A DNA stretch of 64,000 nucleotides from Fodinibacter sp963811825 (GTDB lineage: Bacteria > Actinomycetota > Actinomycetes > Actinomycetales > Dermatophilaceae): the NCBI GenBank assembly GCA_963811825.1, contig CAWESS010000023.1, positions 62,001 through 126,000 on the forward strand, given 5' to 3'. A program made the position numbers and the translations under genes. Below are positions 41,894 through 51,326 of the stretch, piece after piece. The notes beneath the pieces were generated by a model. It was not told the origin of the DNA. It saw only the letters and a list, made by a program, of their open reading frames with translations, and did no database searches. Position 1 is the stretch's first letter, and every line of letters begins with the position of its first letter.

Positions 41894-42712
41894 TCACGCG
41901 GCGAGCTCGGCCGGGTCCAGGTCTGTGCTGAGGCGAGTACGGAGCACCGCGAGCGTGGTGGCGAGGATGCGTGATACCTGCATCTGGCTGACGCCGATGA
42001 GCTCGCCGATCTCGCTCTGCGTGAGGTCCTCGACGAACCGCAGCCGGAGCACTCGGCGTTGCCGGTCCGTGAGGTCGGCGAAGGCGCGGTGCAGCGCGTC
42101 CAGGGAGTCAACGGTCGTGAAGGGTGAGGAGGTTGCCAGAAGGTGCTCGCCCACGGCCGTTCCGGATGAGGTGGGGACGTCCAGGGAGGTGGCGTGGTAG
42201 CCGGCTGAGCAGACCTTGGCCTGCTCGACCTCGCTCGTGCTGACCGAGAGGGCATCGGCGAGTTCCGCGCACGTGGGCTCCCTACCGAGCTGGTGGCGCA
42301 GTTTCTCTTCCTGGGTGCTGACCTGGGCCCGCAGTTCCTGCAGGCGACGTGGGGGCCGCACGGACCAGCCGTGGTCGCGGAACCATCTCTTGACCTCCCC
42401 GGAGATGGTGGGGGAGGCGTAGGCGGAGAACCCGCACCCGGCTCCGGGCCGATATCTCAGGACGGCCTTGACCAAGGCGGTGCGGGCGACCTGCTCCAGG
42501 TCCTCGAGCTCGATGCCGCGACCGCGGTACCGCGAAGCGATGCCATCGGCGAGCGGGAGCGCGAGCCGGCAGATGTCGTCCACGAGTTCGGAGCGGCGGC
42601 GCGCGTCCGTGGTGGTGCTCAGCGCCACGGCGAGCGCCTCGATGTCGTCGTCCGTGACGCGGGAGTTGGTCTGGGTCCAGCGAGGTGGTGCTGTCGTCGT
42701 CGTGGAGGCCAC
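41894..42712 (-). CDS. SigB/SigF-family RNA polymerase sigma factor
   Basis: 272 aa. Region 2 is LADGIASRYRGRGIELEDLEQVARTALVKAVLRYRPGAGCGFSAYASPTISGEVKRWFRDHGW in conserved form (quoted by parts: DLEQVA, FSAYA). Region 3 has REPTCAELADALSVS and region 4 DRQRRVLRLRFVEDLTQSEIGELIGVSQMQVSRIL. This is the stress and sporulation group (SigB/SigF/SigG). I chose GTG 42712 because AAAGGACG lies at the right distance. No anti-sigma gene is directly next to it; ANTAR genes flank it. It is the best candidate to read the GTTT-N15-GGGTA promoters here. Confidence 0.88.
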   Translation of the reverse strand: MASTTTTAPPRWTQTNSRVTDDDIEALAVALSTTTDARRRSELVDDICRLALPLADGIASRYRGRGIELEDLEQVARTALVKAVLRYRPGAGCGFSAYASPTISGEVKRWFRDHGWSVRPPRRLQELRAQVSTQEEKLRHQLGREPTCAELADALSVSTSEVEQAKVCSAGYHATSLDVPTSSGTAVGEHLLATSSPFTTVDSLDALHRAFADLTDRQRRVLRLRFVEDLTQSEIGELIGVSQMQVSRILATTLAVLRTRLSTDLDPAELAA

Positions 42713-42860
42713 GATCTCGTCCTTTCGGCGAGGGGATGGCACCACTGTTGGACCATGAAACGTGCGGGGAGACCGCTGGTTGGATCTCCTGTCCGGCTAC
42801 CAAGACCGTAGTGAGAGCGGGGCGCCGATGGGGTTTTCGTGACGAGAAAGTCCGCCGACG

Positions 42861-43678
42861 TCAAAGGCTGGTCGGCAACCGACCCGAGGTCGGGGGTTCA
42901 CCAGGTTCGCCACGCCCCTGCTGCACCCGGCGCCGGATGGAGAGCACGCCGGTCTCGGCCACCTCCGCCGCGACGTCGGCCAGCTTGCGGTTGCTGTCCT
43001 GGCTGGCCACGCGCAGGACGTCGAACGCCTGGTCACGCGTGAACTGGTGGGTCTGCATGAGCACGCCGATGGCGACCCCGATGTCGCGATTGCTCTGGAG
43101 GGCCTTCATCAGGTTCTCGGCCCGGTCGCTCGCCAGCATCTCACCGACCACCGAGGACGCGTGGGTGGCGAGCACCAGCCCCATACCGACCGCGTGGTCG
43201 TCGAAGGCGTCCCGCTCCAGGCCGTAGATGTTCAGCCCGGCGATGACGCTGTCCTCGTGGTGCAGGTGCAGCCGCATCGCCAGCACGCTGCGGATCCCGA
43301 CCTCGGCTGCCGCCCGCTGGCCCCAGGCCGGCCATCGCGAGTCGACTTCCACGTCACCGGTGACGTACAGCGAGTCATCGAGGACGGCATCCACGCACGG
43401 CCCCGAACCGATGTCGTACTGGAGCAGGTCGGCCCGGGCGGCGGCCTCATCGGTGGACGCAGGAGTCTTGAAACACCCTCCACGGAGCATGGTGACGCTG
43501 GCCCACGACGCGCGAGGCACCTTTCCACGGCGATGTGGACGACGGCATCCAGTGCCGATTCTCCGTCCTCGGCAGCGGATCGTGCGGACAGCGAACGCAT
43601 CGCCTCGGCGACCTCGTGCAGGTCCAGTCGTGGGGCCAACGCGGGCGCGGCACGCAGCTCTTCACGGGCGTCCATCAT
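42861..43678 (-). CDS. GAF-ANTAR regulator (apparent frameshift)
   Basis: About 272 aa, closely similar to the protein at 40348. The first 52 residues (RLDLHEVAEAMRSLSARSAAEDGES ... VHIAVER) are in one frame and the rest (VPRASWASVTMLRGG, YDIGSGPCVDAVLDDSLYVTGD, then ANTAR ALQSNRDIGVAIGVLMQTH, ASQDSNRKLADVAAEV) in another. A missing G near 43521 (GAAAGGTGCC for GAAAGGGTGCC) restores it. GGAGG lies 9 bases before ATG 43678. Confidence 0.85.
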
Positions 43679-43802
43679 CGGGTCATCCTCCGCTGACGAT
43701 CCAGGAACACGTCACGACCAGTATGCGCCGGGCACCGGCGACGGGGGAGGTCGTGAACCGACTCTCGGCGGTACGGGTGAGGACGCTCCGAGCGTCAGGG
43801 GG

Positions 43803-44999
43803 TCATCCGTGAGGAGAGAGCACCACCTTGACCATCCCGTCGTCCTTGGCCTGGAAGGTGGCGTACGCCTCTGGGGCGGCCTCGAGGGGGAGGTGGTGGG
43901 TTGCGAAGTCGTCGACACCGAGGGGGTCCTCGTCGGTCAGCAGGGGCAGGATGTCCCCGGTCCAGCGCTTGACGTTGGCCTGTCCCATGCGCAGCTGCAC
44001 CTGCTTGTCGAACAGGGTCATCATCGGTAGCGGGTCCGCCATGCCGCCGTACACCCCGCTGAGCGAGATGGTCCCGCCGCGGCGCACCGCGTCGATCGCC
44101 GTGCGTACCGCAGCGAGGCGGTCGATCCCCACGGTGGTCATCAGTCGCCTGCCGAGCGGATCGGGCAGGGCGCTGACCACCTTGTGGGTGGCCTCGACGA
44201 CCGGCGCACCGTGGGCCTCCATGCCGACGGCGTCGATCACGGCATCCGCTCCTCGTCCTGCGGTCAGCTCACGTACGGCGTTCGCGACATCGGTGCCACC
44301 TCCGAGGTCGCCGAGGTCGAGCGTGGTCACTCCGCGAGCTGCCGCCCGGTCGAGCCTGGCCCGGACACGATCCACGCCGATGACCTGTCGGACGCCGAGG
44401 TGCAGCGCAATGCGGCATGCCATGTCCCCGATCGGTCCGAGACCCAGGACCAGCAGCGTGCCCTCCGCGGGGGCGTCCGCGTAGGCAACGGCCTGCCACG
44501 CCGTGGGCAGGACGTCCGAGAGGTAGACGAACCGGTCGTCGGCGGGCCCGTGCGGCACCTTGATGTGCGTGTACTGCGCTTGGGGAACGCGCAGGTACTG
44601 TGCCTGTCCGCCCGGTTGCGAGCCGTAGAGCTGCGAGTAGCCGAAGAGCGTGGCCCCCTTGCCCTGGTCGCGTACCTGGGTCGTCTCGCACTGGCTCTGC
44701 AGCCCTCGCTGGCACATCCAGCAGTGCCCGCAGCAGACCTGGAAGGGGATGACGAGGCGGTCCCCGGGGGAGATGGCAGTGACGTCCGCCCCCACCTCCT
44801 CGACCACGCCCATCGCCTCGTGGCCGAGGATGTCGCCCTCGTCCATGAATGCTCCCAACACCTCGTACAAGTGCAGGTCGGACCCGCAGATGTTCGTGCT
44901 CGTCACCCGGATCACGGCGTCGCCGGGGTCCTCGATCCTCGGGTCGGGCACCTCGTCCACGCGCACGTCCCGCTTGCCGTGCCACACCACTGCTCGCAC
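43803..44999 (-). CDS. Zinc-dependent alcohol dehydrogenase (GroES-like/MDR)
   Basis: 398 aa. Catalytic Zn site NICGSDLHLYE and GHEAMGVVEEVG, structural Cys set CCGHCWMCQRGLQSQC and Rossmann motif GLGPIGDMACRIALHLG. It resembles glutathione-independent formaldehyde dehydrogenase-like enzymes of this group; the substrate is unknown. GTG 44999 has a strong GGAGGAGG site 5 bases upstream; a longer start would translate through that site. GTGT-N16-GGGTAG (45054-45029) may be a SigB-type promoter. Confidence 0.88.
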   Translation of the reverse strand: MRAVVWHGKRDVRVDEVPDPRIEDPGDAVIRVTSTNICGSDLHLYEVLGAFMDEGDILGHEAMGVVEEVGADVTAISPGDRLVIPFQVCCGHCWMCQRGLQSQCETTQVRDQGKGATLFGYSQLYGSQPGGQAQYLRVPQAQYTHIKVPHGPADDRFVYLSDVLPTAWQAVAYADAPAEGTLLVLGLGPIGDMACRIALHLGVRQVIGVDRVRARLDRAAARGVTTLDLGDLGGGTDVANAVRELTAGRGADAVIDAVGMEAHGAPVVEATHKVVSALPDPLGRRLMTTVGIDRLAAVRTAIDAVRRGGTISLSGVYGGMADPLPMMTLFDKQVQLRMGQANVKRWTGDILPLLTDEDPLGVDDFATHHLPLEAAPEAYATFQAKDDGMVKVVLSPHG

Positions 45000-45129
45000 T
45001 GGTTCCTCCTCCATCGGCTGTCGGGCCCCTACCCCGCCAGCCGGGATCACACACCTGTCACGAACACCTCTCCGGACGGGTCGACAGCCCTACAGTGTGG
45101 GCTTCGAACCGAGGCAGGAGCTCGTCGTG

Positions 45130-45906
45130 ATGGACCCTCGTCAGCAGGCCGGCATCGCACACGTCGCCGAGCTGGTGCTCGTGCGCCACGGTGAGAGCGT
45201 CGGCAACCTCGCGGCCAGCTCAGCTGCTGAGCAGGGTCTCGCGCGCCTCGAACTGTCCTACCGCGACCCCGATACTCCGTTGTCGGACAACGGTGTTGCC
45301 CAGGCCCGTGCGCTGGGACGCCACCTCGCCCAGCTCCCTGCGTCACGGCATCCGGACGTGGTCCTCAGCTCGCCGTACGAGCGCGCGGCGCGCACCATGC
45401 GTCACGCCGTCGCAGCGTGGTCGCCCGGGCTGACCCCCTTGTACGACGAGCGACTACGAGAGCGCGACCTCGGCCTCTTCGACGGTATGACCGGCCACGG
45501 CATCCGGGAGGCCCACCCCGAGGAGGCGCGGCGGCGCGAGGCGATGGGGAAGTTCTACTACCGCCCGCCGGGCGGTGAGAGCTGGACCGACGTCGTGCTG
45601 CGCGTGCGCAGCCTCGTGACCGATGTCGTGGCCCTGCACCCCGAGCGTCGCGTCTGGATATTCACCCACCAGGCGGTCATCATGGCCTTTCGGTACGTCC
45701 TCGAGTCGCTGAGCGAAGCGGACATCCTGCGGGTCGACGGTGAGACACCCCTCGGCAACTGCTCCATCACCCGCTACCGTCCCGGGGACGACGGCGCGCT
45801 CGAGTTGGTGTCGTACGGTTCCGTGGACCATCTCGAACCCTCGGATGCCGTGGCGACGCACGAGCCGCCCCACGCGCCGACCCACCCCGGGGACCGCGAT
45901 GGCTGA
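45130..45906 (+). CDS. Histidine phosphatase (phosphoglycerate mutase-like)
   Basis: 258 aa. The active-site motif LVRHGESVGN is near residue 18, with SSPYERAARTM and the second His in IFTHQAVIMAF. The substrate is unknown. The ATG has GGAG about 12 bases upstream; TACAGT (45091-45096) is the probable -10. Its last 8 bases overlap the start of the nnrD gene, so the two are one operon. Confidence 0.85.
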   Translation: MDPRQQAGIAHVAELVLVRHGESVGNLAASSAAEQGLARLELSYRDPDTPLSDNGVAQARALGRHLAQLPASRHPDVVLSSPYERAARTMRHAVAAWSPGLTPLYDERLRERDLGLFDGMTGHGIREAHPEEARRREAMGKFYYRPPGGESWTDVVLRVRSLVTDVVALHPERRVWIFTHQAVIMAFRYVLESLSEADILRVDGETPLGNCSITRYRPGDDGALELVSYGSVDHLEPSDAVATHEPPHAPTHPGDRDG

Positions 45907-46798
45907 GGCCGGCGCCGTCGCGCGCCGCGATCCGGTCACCGTCACACCCGCGCTGCTGCGGGAGTGGCCGCTCCCGACCACCGCCGGCGACAAGGAGGCC
46001 AAGGGTCGCCTCCTCGTCGTCGGCGGCAGTGACCGCACGCCCGGAGCCGTGCGCCTGGCAGCGGAGGCGGCACTGCGTGTGGGGGCGGGAAAGGTGCAGA
46101 TCGCGACGACCACCGCGACAGCCGCGCTGCTCGCCGTCGTGGTGCCCGAGGCGCTCGTCGTCGGCCTGCCCACCGAGCAGGGCGAGCTGACCGCGGCCGG
46201 TGCCGGCCAGCTGCTCGACCTCGCGGAGGGGGCCGACGCGGTGCTCGTCGGTCCGGGGCTGGGGTCGCCGGAGGTCGGCTGCCGTCTCCTCGAGGCCGTC
46301 GTCCCCCGGCTCGGGACGCGGCTCGTCGTCGACGCCCTGGGCACCGGTTTCGTCACGTGCCACCCCGAGGGGCTGGCGCGCCTGGGCCCTGACGCGCTGC
46401 TCACTGCGAACTCCACCGAGCTGGCCGAGCTGCTGGGTCGCGACGTCGGGCAGGTCGAGGCGGACGTCCACGATGCCTCCATCGCCGCGGCCCGGATGGC
46501 CGGGGTCACCGTGCTGGCGGGGGCTGCGGTGTCATCCGTCGCCCAGCCGTCCGGGGATGCCTGGGCGCTGCCCATGGGAGTGCCGGGCGCCGCGGTGGCA
46601 GGGTCTGGCGACGTCAAGGCCGGGGCGGTGGCCGGGCTGCTCGCGCGCGGCGCCGACCCGGCGCAGGCTGCCGTGTGGGGGGCCTACGTGCACGCCCGGT
46701 CCGGGGAGCGGCTCGCCGCGTCCGTCGGCCGAGTCGGCTACCTGGCCCGCGAGATCGCCCGCGAGCTGCCGGCAGCGCTCGGCGAGGTGGAGTCGTGA
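45899..46798 (+). CDS. nnrD: ADP/ATP-dependent NAD(P)H-hydrate dehydratase
   Basis: 299-aa ribokinase-fold repair enzyme that turns damaged NAD(P)H hydrate back into NAD(P)H. Seen are KGRLLVVGGSDRTPGAVRLAAEAALRVGAGKV, VLVGPGLGS, ALLTANSTELAELLG and VAGSGDVKAG, where the family has (T/S)GDVLAG with the catalytic Asp. No NAD(P)HX epimerase domain is attached; the gene overlaps the phosphatase gene. A fit with oxidative or heat stress is natural because hydrates form under stress. Confidence 0.88.
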   Translation: MAEAGAVARRDPVTVTPALLREWPLPTTAGDKEAKGRLLVVGGSDRTPGAVRLAAEAALRVGAGKVQIATTTATAALLAVVVPEALVVGLPTEQGELTAAGAGQLLDLAEGADAVLVGPGLGSPEVGCRLLEAVVPRLGTRLVVDALGTGFVTCHPEGLARLGPDALLTANSTELAELLGRDVGQVEADVHDASIAAARMAGVTVLAGAAVSSVAQPSGDAWALPMGVPGAAVAGSGDVKAGAVAGLLARGADPAQAAVWGAYVHARSGERLAASVGRVGYLAREIARELPAALGEVES

Positions 46799-46904
46799 CC
46801 CCGGCACACGGCATCCATGGGGGTGCCATCGGGCACATCCGTGACGGTGCGCTCGCGTAACGCAGGCCGCTGACATCTCAGCCACGACCTGCCACGATGA
46901 AGGG

Positions 46905-48725
46905 GTGGAGCAGCCCAGGACGGCGGGTGTGTCGAGGCGCGCCACCGCGCGGCGGTCTCGGGAGAGCGTCACGCGCCTGGCGCGAGTGATCTACGAGCTG
47001 TCCGGTGCCGACTCCGTCGACACGGTGACCAAGATCGTCACCGAGCACATCGCCGACGCCGTCGGTGCGTCGATCGCCGCCCTGGCGATCCGTGAGGGTG
47101 GGCAGGTCCGGCTGATCGGCCTGCGCGGCCTGCCCGAGGCCGAGGCCCGACGGTGGGAGAGCTTCCCCCTCACCCAGAAGCTGCCCGCCACCGACGTCAT
47201 CCGGTCGGGTCGCAGCCTGGTCATGTCCGGCGCGGACGTGATAGCCGACGCGTACCCGGACCTGCCGGACATGGATCGTGGCGAGCGCACCCTCGTCGTC
47301 CTGCCGCTGCGCGTGGTGGGGGTCGTGACCGGCTCCATCGCCCTGTCCATCCCGGGGCCAGGTGGGATCGACCCGACGGAGGTGGAGCTCCTGGAGGTGA
47401 TGGCCGACACGTGTGGGCAGGCGTTGGAACGCATCGACGCGATGGCCTTGGCGCGCCAGCAGACTTCCCGGTTGTCGTTCCTCGCCGAGGCGTCGATCGT
47501 GCTCGCCAGCAGCCTCGACCTCGACGTGACCCTGGCCCGCGTCACTCGCCTGGCCGTGCCGACGTTCGCGGACTGGTGCGCCGTCGACGTCGTGCGCGAC
47601 GGGGCGCTGCACCGGCTCGCCGTGGCCCACGTCGACCCGGAGAAGGTGGACCTGGCACGCAGGCTGCACGAACGCTGGCCGCCCGACCCGGCGGCGCCCA
47701 CCGGGCCGTGGCGCGTGGTCCACACCGGGCAGGCGGAGCTGCTCCGCGAGATCACCGACGAGATGCTCGTGGCCGGAGCCTCCGACGACGAGCAGCTGCG
47801 GGTGGCGCGCGAGCTGCACCTGCGCAGCGCAGTGCTCGTCCCGTTGCTCGTCCGGGGGCAGGTCATCGGCGTGCTGAGCTGGGTGTCGACCGACGAGGAG
47901 CGCCTCTACGACGAGGACGACCTGCACTTCGCGGAGCACCTGGCCCGCCGGGCCGCGACCGCCATCGACAACTCCGAGCTGCACAGCCAGACCCGCGATG
48001 CCGCGCAGCAGCTCCAGCGTGCCGTCCACCCCGAGGTCATGGTCCCGGGTGGGGGGTGGTCGGTGGCGTGCCACTACGAACCCTCGGGGCGCACGGAGGT
48101 CGGTGGGGACTTCTACGACGGGTTCGAGCTCGCGGACGGCCGCTACGTCGTGTTCATCGGCGACGTCATGGGTCGGGGCGTGGCAGCGGCAGCCGCCATG
48201 ACGGAGATGCGGGCCGCCACCCGGGCCTTCGCGTCGGTGGATCCCGAGCCGGCGTCCGTCGTCAGCCGTCTCGACCGGATGGCCCTCAGCTATGGCAGGG
48301 AGCAGCTGGTCACGATGGTCTACGGCGTGGCGGACGCCGCCACGGGCGAGGTGGTGATGACCAACGCCGGCCACCCACCTGCGCTCGTCCTGCGCGCCGG
48401 CGGCACCGTCGAGGCGCTGCCCTACGCCGACGGTCCCCCCGTGGGGTTGTCGGAAGGAGGTCGCCGGGAGGTGACGGCGACACTGGGTGTCGGCGACTCC
48501 CTCGTGCTGTACAGCGACGGTCTCATCGAGCGGCGCGGCGAGAGCATCGACGACGGGCTCGCACGTCTGGCTCAAGCGCTGCCCGCCCTGGGTGACACGG
48601 GCCGGGGCGAGGGGGCTCTGGCTGCCGGGCTGCTGCGTGTCGTCGACGCTGTGCGTGACGACACCTATGACGACGACGTCGCAGCCCTGGCCCTGCACCG
48701 GTCGTCGACTGCCGAACGCAGCTGA
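46905..48725 (+). CDS. Dual-GAF SpoIIE (PP2C) serine phosphatase
   Basis: 606 aa. Two GAF domains (about 25-175: GASIAALAIREGGQVRLIGLRG; and about 190-360: SAVLVPLLVRGQVIGVLSWV) precede a PP2C domain (about 370-600) with EVGGDFYDGFELADGRYVVFIGDVMGRG, TNAGHPPALVLR, LYSDGLIERRG and DDVAALALH. It should dephosphorylate an anti-sigma antagonist in response to a ligand of the GAF domains. GTG 46905 follows CACGAT-N6. Confidence 0.92.
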   Translation: MEQPRTAGVSRRATARRSRESVTRLARVIYELSGADSVDTVTKIVTEHIADAVGASIAALAIREGGQVRLIGLRGLPEAEARRWESFPLTQKLPATDVIRSGRSLVMSGADVIADAYPDLPDMDRGERTLVVLPLRVVGVVTGSIALSIPGPGGIDPTEVELLEVMADTCGQALERIDAMALARQQTSRLSFLAEASIVLASSLDLDVTLARVTRLAVPTFADWCAVDVVRDGALHRLAVAHVDPEKVDLARRLHERWPPDPAAPTGPWRVVHTGQAELLREITDEMLVAGASDDEQLRVARELHLRSAVLVPLLVRGQVIGVLSWVSTDEERLYDEDDLHFAEHLARRAATAIDNSELHSQTRDAAQQLQRAVHPEVMVPGGGWSVACHYEPSGRTEVGGDFYDGFELADGRYVVFIGDVMGRGVAAAAAMTEMRAATRAFASVDPEPASVVSRLDRMALSYGREQLVTMVYGVADAATGEVVMTNAGHPPALVLRAGGTVEALPYADGPPVGLSEGGRREVTATLGVGDSLVLYSDGLIERRGESIDDGLARLAQALPALGDTGRGEGALAAGLLRVVDAVRDDTYDDDVAALALHRSSTAERS

Positions 48726-48790
48726 GACCGTCGCTGGGCCCGTCGGGACCACCGCGATGGCCGGTGACGAGCCCGACCCCATCGGGGCCG

Positions 48791-50002
48791 TCAGGAGTGG
48801 GTGGGCTCGTCCGCTGACGTGCTCCGGGCTGCGCGCCCGTAGCGGGCCGCGAGCGGCGCGGCGCTGAAGCCGTGGGCGACGACGCTCAGCAGCACCGTCA
48901 CCGCGATGACCGCCACCGCCTCGTCCGCCTCGCCGCCGAGCGCCTCGAGGCCGAGCAGGGCGAACACCAGTGAGGCCAGACCTCGAGGGCCGAACCACCC
49001 GACGAACAGCACGGTGTCCCGGCCGAGGCGCGCCCCGACCAGCGCCAGGGCGACGGGCACCATGCGCACCACCGTGAGGCTGAGCACGGCATACAGCACG
49101 GTCAGCACACTCAGGCGCTCGACCATGATGGGGATCGCGATCAGGCCGAAGGCGAGCCACACGAGCAGGGAGACCAGGCTTCCCATCTGCTCGAGGAAGC
49201 CCAGCTCCTCCGGCGCCCGGCGACCGGCGGTGGCGCCGAAGGCCAGCCCGCCGCAGAAGGCCGCCACGAACCCGTTCGCGTCCAGGGTGACGGCGGCGGT
49301 GTAGCTGAGCAGGGCCAGCGCCAGCACGGCGATCCCGGTGAACTCCTCGCCGGCGAAGCCGCGCCTGCGTGCCTGCCGCAGCAGCCATCCGCCGACGGCC
49401 CCGATGAGCGCACCGATGACGGTCCCGAGGGCCAGCTGGATGACCGCCCCCATGGCGCCCTCCTCGGCCTCCAGACCGGCGGCCGCGGCAGCCCCGGCGA
49501 TCGCGACCATGACGACCGGGGTGGCGATGCCGTCGTTGAGCCCGCTCTCCACCGTGATCAGCTCACGGATGCGCCGGGGCACCGCGGGGTTGGTGACGAC
49601 CGGGACGCCGAGGGCGGCATCCGTGGGTGCCAGGGCCGCACCGATGAACAGGGCGAGCCAGATCCCGAGCTCGGGGAAGAACCATGCGGCCAACCCCCAC
49701 CCCAGCAGGATCGTGAGCGGCAGGCCGATGCCGAGCAGGCGCACGTAGCTGCCCACGTCCTGGCGCAGCTCCGCGAGGGGGAGGCGGGCGGCATCCGAGA
49801 AGAGCACCCAGACGAGGGTGACCTCGACGAGGGGGGTCAGCCCGTCGACCGCGTCCAGGCCGTCGACCAGGCCGGTCCACGCGAGGAGGGCGCCGATGGT
49901 GATGAACACGATCGGCGGGGTCAGGTCGGCACGTTGGGCCCGCAGCGACACCAGGCCCCACACGAAGAGCGTGGCGCTGACGACGACCAGTGCCTTCTCC
50001 AT
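48791..50002 (-). CDS. CPA1-type Na+/H+ antiporter
   Basis: 403 aa with twelve or so helices. The ion-binding motif ESGLNDGIATPVVM (ND) is near residue 150, APTDAALGVPVV before it, and FVGWFGPRGLASLVFALL near the end. It exchanges Na+ or K+ for protons. ATG 50002 was chosen; the longer frame upstream is not conserved in character. Confidence 0.87.
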   Translation of the reverse strand: MEKALVVVSATLFVWGLVSLRAQRADLTPPIVFITIGALLAWTGLVDGLDAVDGLTPLVEVTLVWVLFSDAARLPLAELRQDVGSYVRLLGIGLPLTILLGWGLAAWFFPELGIWLALFIGAALAPTDAALGVPVVTNPAVPRRIRELITVESGLNDGIATPVVMVAIAGAAAAAGLEAEEGAMGAVIQLALGTVIGALIGAVGGWLLRQARRRGFAGEEFTGIAVLALALLSYTAAVTLDANGFVAAFCGGLAFGATAGRRAPEELGFLEQMGSLVSLLVWLAFGLIAIPIMVERLSVLTVLYAVLSLTVVRMVPVALALVGARLGRDTVLFVGWFGPRGLASLVFALLGLEALGGEADEAVAVIAVTVLLSVVAHGFSAAPLAARYGRAARSTSADEPTHS

Positions 50003-50109
50003 GACCTCACTGTCCAGTGCAGGGCGGTGGGCCGCCTCATCTGCCACGGGTGATGCCGTGGGGCGTGGTGGGGAGCAGTCTGCGGGGTGTGGCCGAGGAG
50101 GAACGACCG

Positions 50110-51189
50110 GTGAGGGGTCAACCCACGAGTGGGTGGCCGAGAGTCGGGATCTGGGCGTGGTCGTTCGTCGGCGTCGTCGCGGCCCTGGTCATCGTCGTGG
50201 CCGCCCTCGCGGCGGTGAACGAGATCGTGCTCCCGCTGACGTTCGCTGCCGTCCTCGCGGTGGTCTTCAAGCCGACGGTCGAGGCCCTCAGGCGGCGGCG
50301 GGTGAAACCCACGTTGGCTGCCGGCGTCGTCGTCCTCGGGCTGTTGGGGCTCATGGTCGCGGTGACGTTCGCCACCGTGGAGGGAGTCGTGTTGCAGCTC
50401 GACAGCATCGGGGACTCCGTCGACGCAGCGGCTGACGAGGCCGAGGCCACCCTGGGCGTCGGCCAGGCCACCTGGGGTGCCGTGCAGGAGGCGGTCGCGT
50501 CGATGTCGCCCACCGTGACGGGGGGCTTCCTCACCACCCTGGTCTCCGGGCTGGGAGCCCTGGTGGGTGTGGCGAGCGGCGTCATCCTCGGCGCGCTGAT
50601 CATGTTCTACCTGCTCAAGGACGGGACCAGGCTGCGTCGGGCCCTCGTGGCCCGGGTCGGCGTCGGGGCCAGGGCTGAGTTCGACGCCTTCATCGGTGAC
50701 GCGTGCGTGGTCCTGCGCAGCTACGGCAAGGGGCGCACCATCATCTCGGCGATCGTGGCCCTGGTCATCGGTGCGACGAGCCTCCTGCTCGGTCTTCCCC
50801 TCGTGTTCACGATCATGGTGGTGAACTTCATCGGCGGGTACATCCCCTACATCGGCGCCTTCCTGGGAGGGGGCCTCGCGGTGATCGTCGCCCTCGGTGA
50901 GGGCGGGGTCCGGGATGCCGCGATCATGCTGCTCGTCGTGCTCGCGGCCAACCTGCTCCTGGAGAACTTCGTGGAGCCGAAGGTCATGGGGCGCTCCCTG
51001 GACATCCACCCCGTGGTCGTCCTCGTCGTGACCGCTCTCGGTGGTCTCGTCGGAGGAGTTGTCGGCCTCATCCTCGCGGTCCCAGCGACCGTGATCGCCG
51101 CGGACGCCGTCTCGCGGCTCCGGCAGGCAGGCGTGTTCGCGCAGGTGGCCGACCGCGCCGAGCCCGTTGTGCGCCGAGCACTGGACTGA
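50110..51189 (+). CDS. AI-2E family (YdiK/TqsA/PerM) transporter
   Basis: 359 aa, seven to eight helices. The helix pair at the start (WAWSFVGVVAALVIVVAALAAVNEIVLPLTFAAVLAVVF) and PYIGAFLGGGLAVIVAL, ENFVEPKVMGRSLDIHPVVVLV and GLVGGVVGLILAVPATVI are typical. Members have been tied to autoinducer-2 export or to cation/H+ exchange; which applies is unknown. GTG 50110 has GAGGAGGAACG upstream. Confidence 0.88.
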   Translation: MRGQPTSGWPRVGIWAWSFVGVVAALVIVVAALAAVNEIVLPLTFAAVLAVVFKPTVEALRRRRVKPTLAAGVVVLGLLGLMVAVTFATVEGVVLQLDSIGDSVDAAADEAEATLGVGQATWGAVQEAVASMSPTVTGGFLTTLVSGLGALVGVASGVILGALIMFYLLKDGTRLRRALVARVGVGARAEFDAFIGDACVVLRSYGKGRTIISAIVALVIGATSLLLGLPLVFTIMVVNFIGGYIPYIGAFLGGGLAVIVALGEGGVRDAAIMLLVVLAANLLLENFVEPKVMGRSLDIHPVVVLVVTALGGLVGGVVGLILAVPATVIAADAVSRLRQAGVFAQVADRAEPVVRRALD

Positions 51190-51326
51190 CTCGGGCGGGG
51201 GATCGCCTCTCGGATGCCGTCGCGGCGCACCTCGCCCTTGCCGCGGCTCACTCGGGGCGGGTGATGCACCCTGGGTCCCCACGCTGCGAGGCTCGGGCCT
51301 GTTGTGAAGCCACGTCAGGAGGCGCC

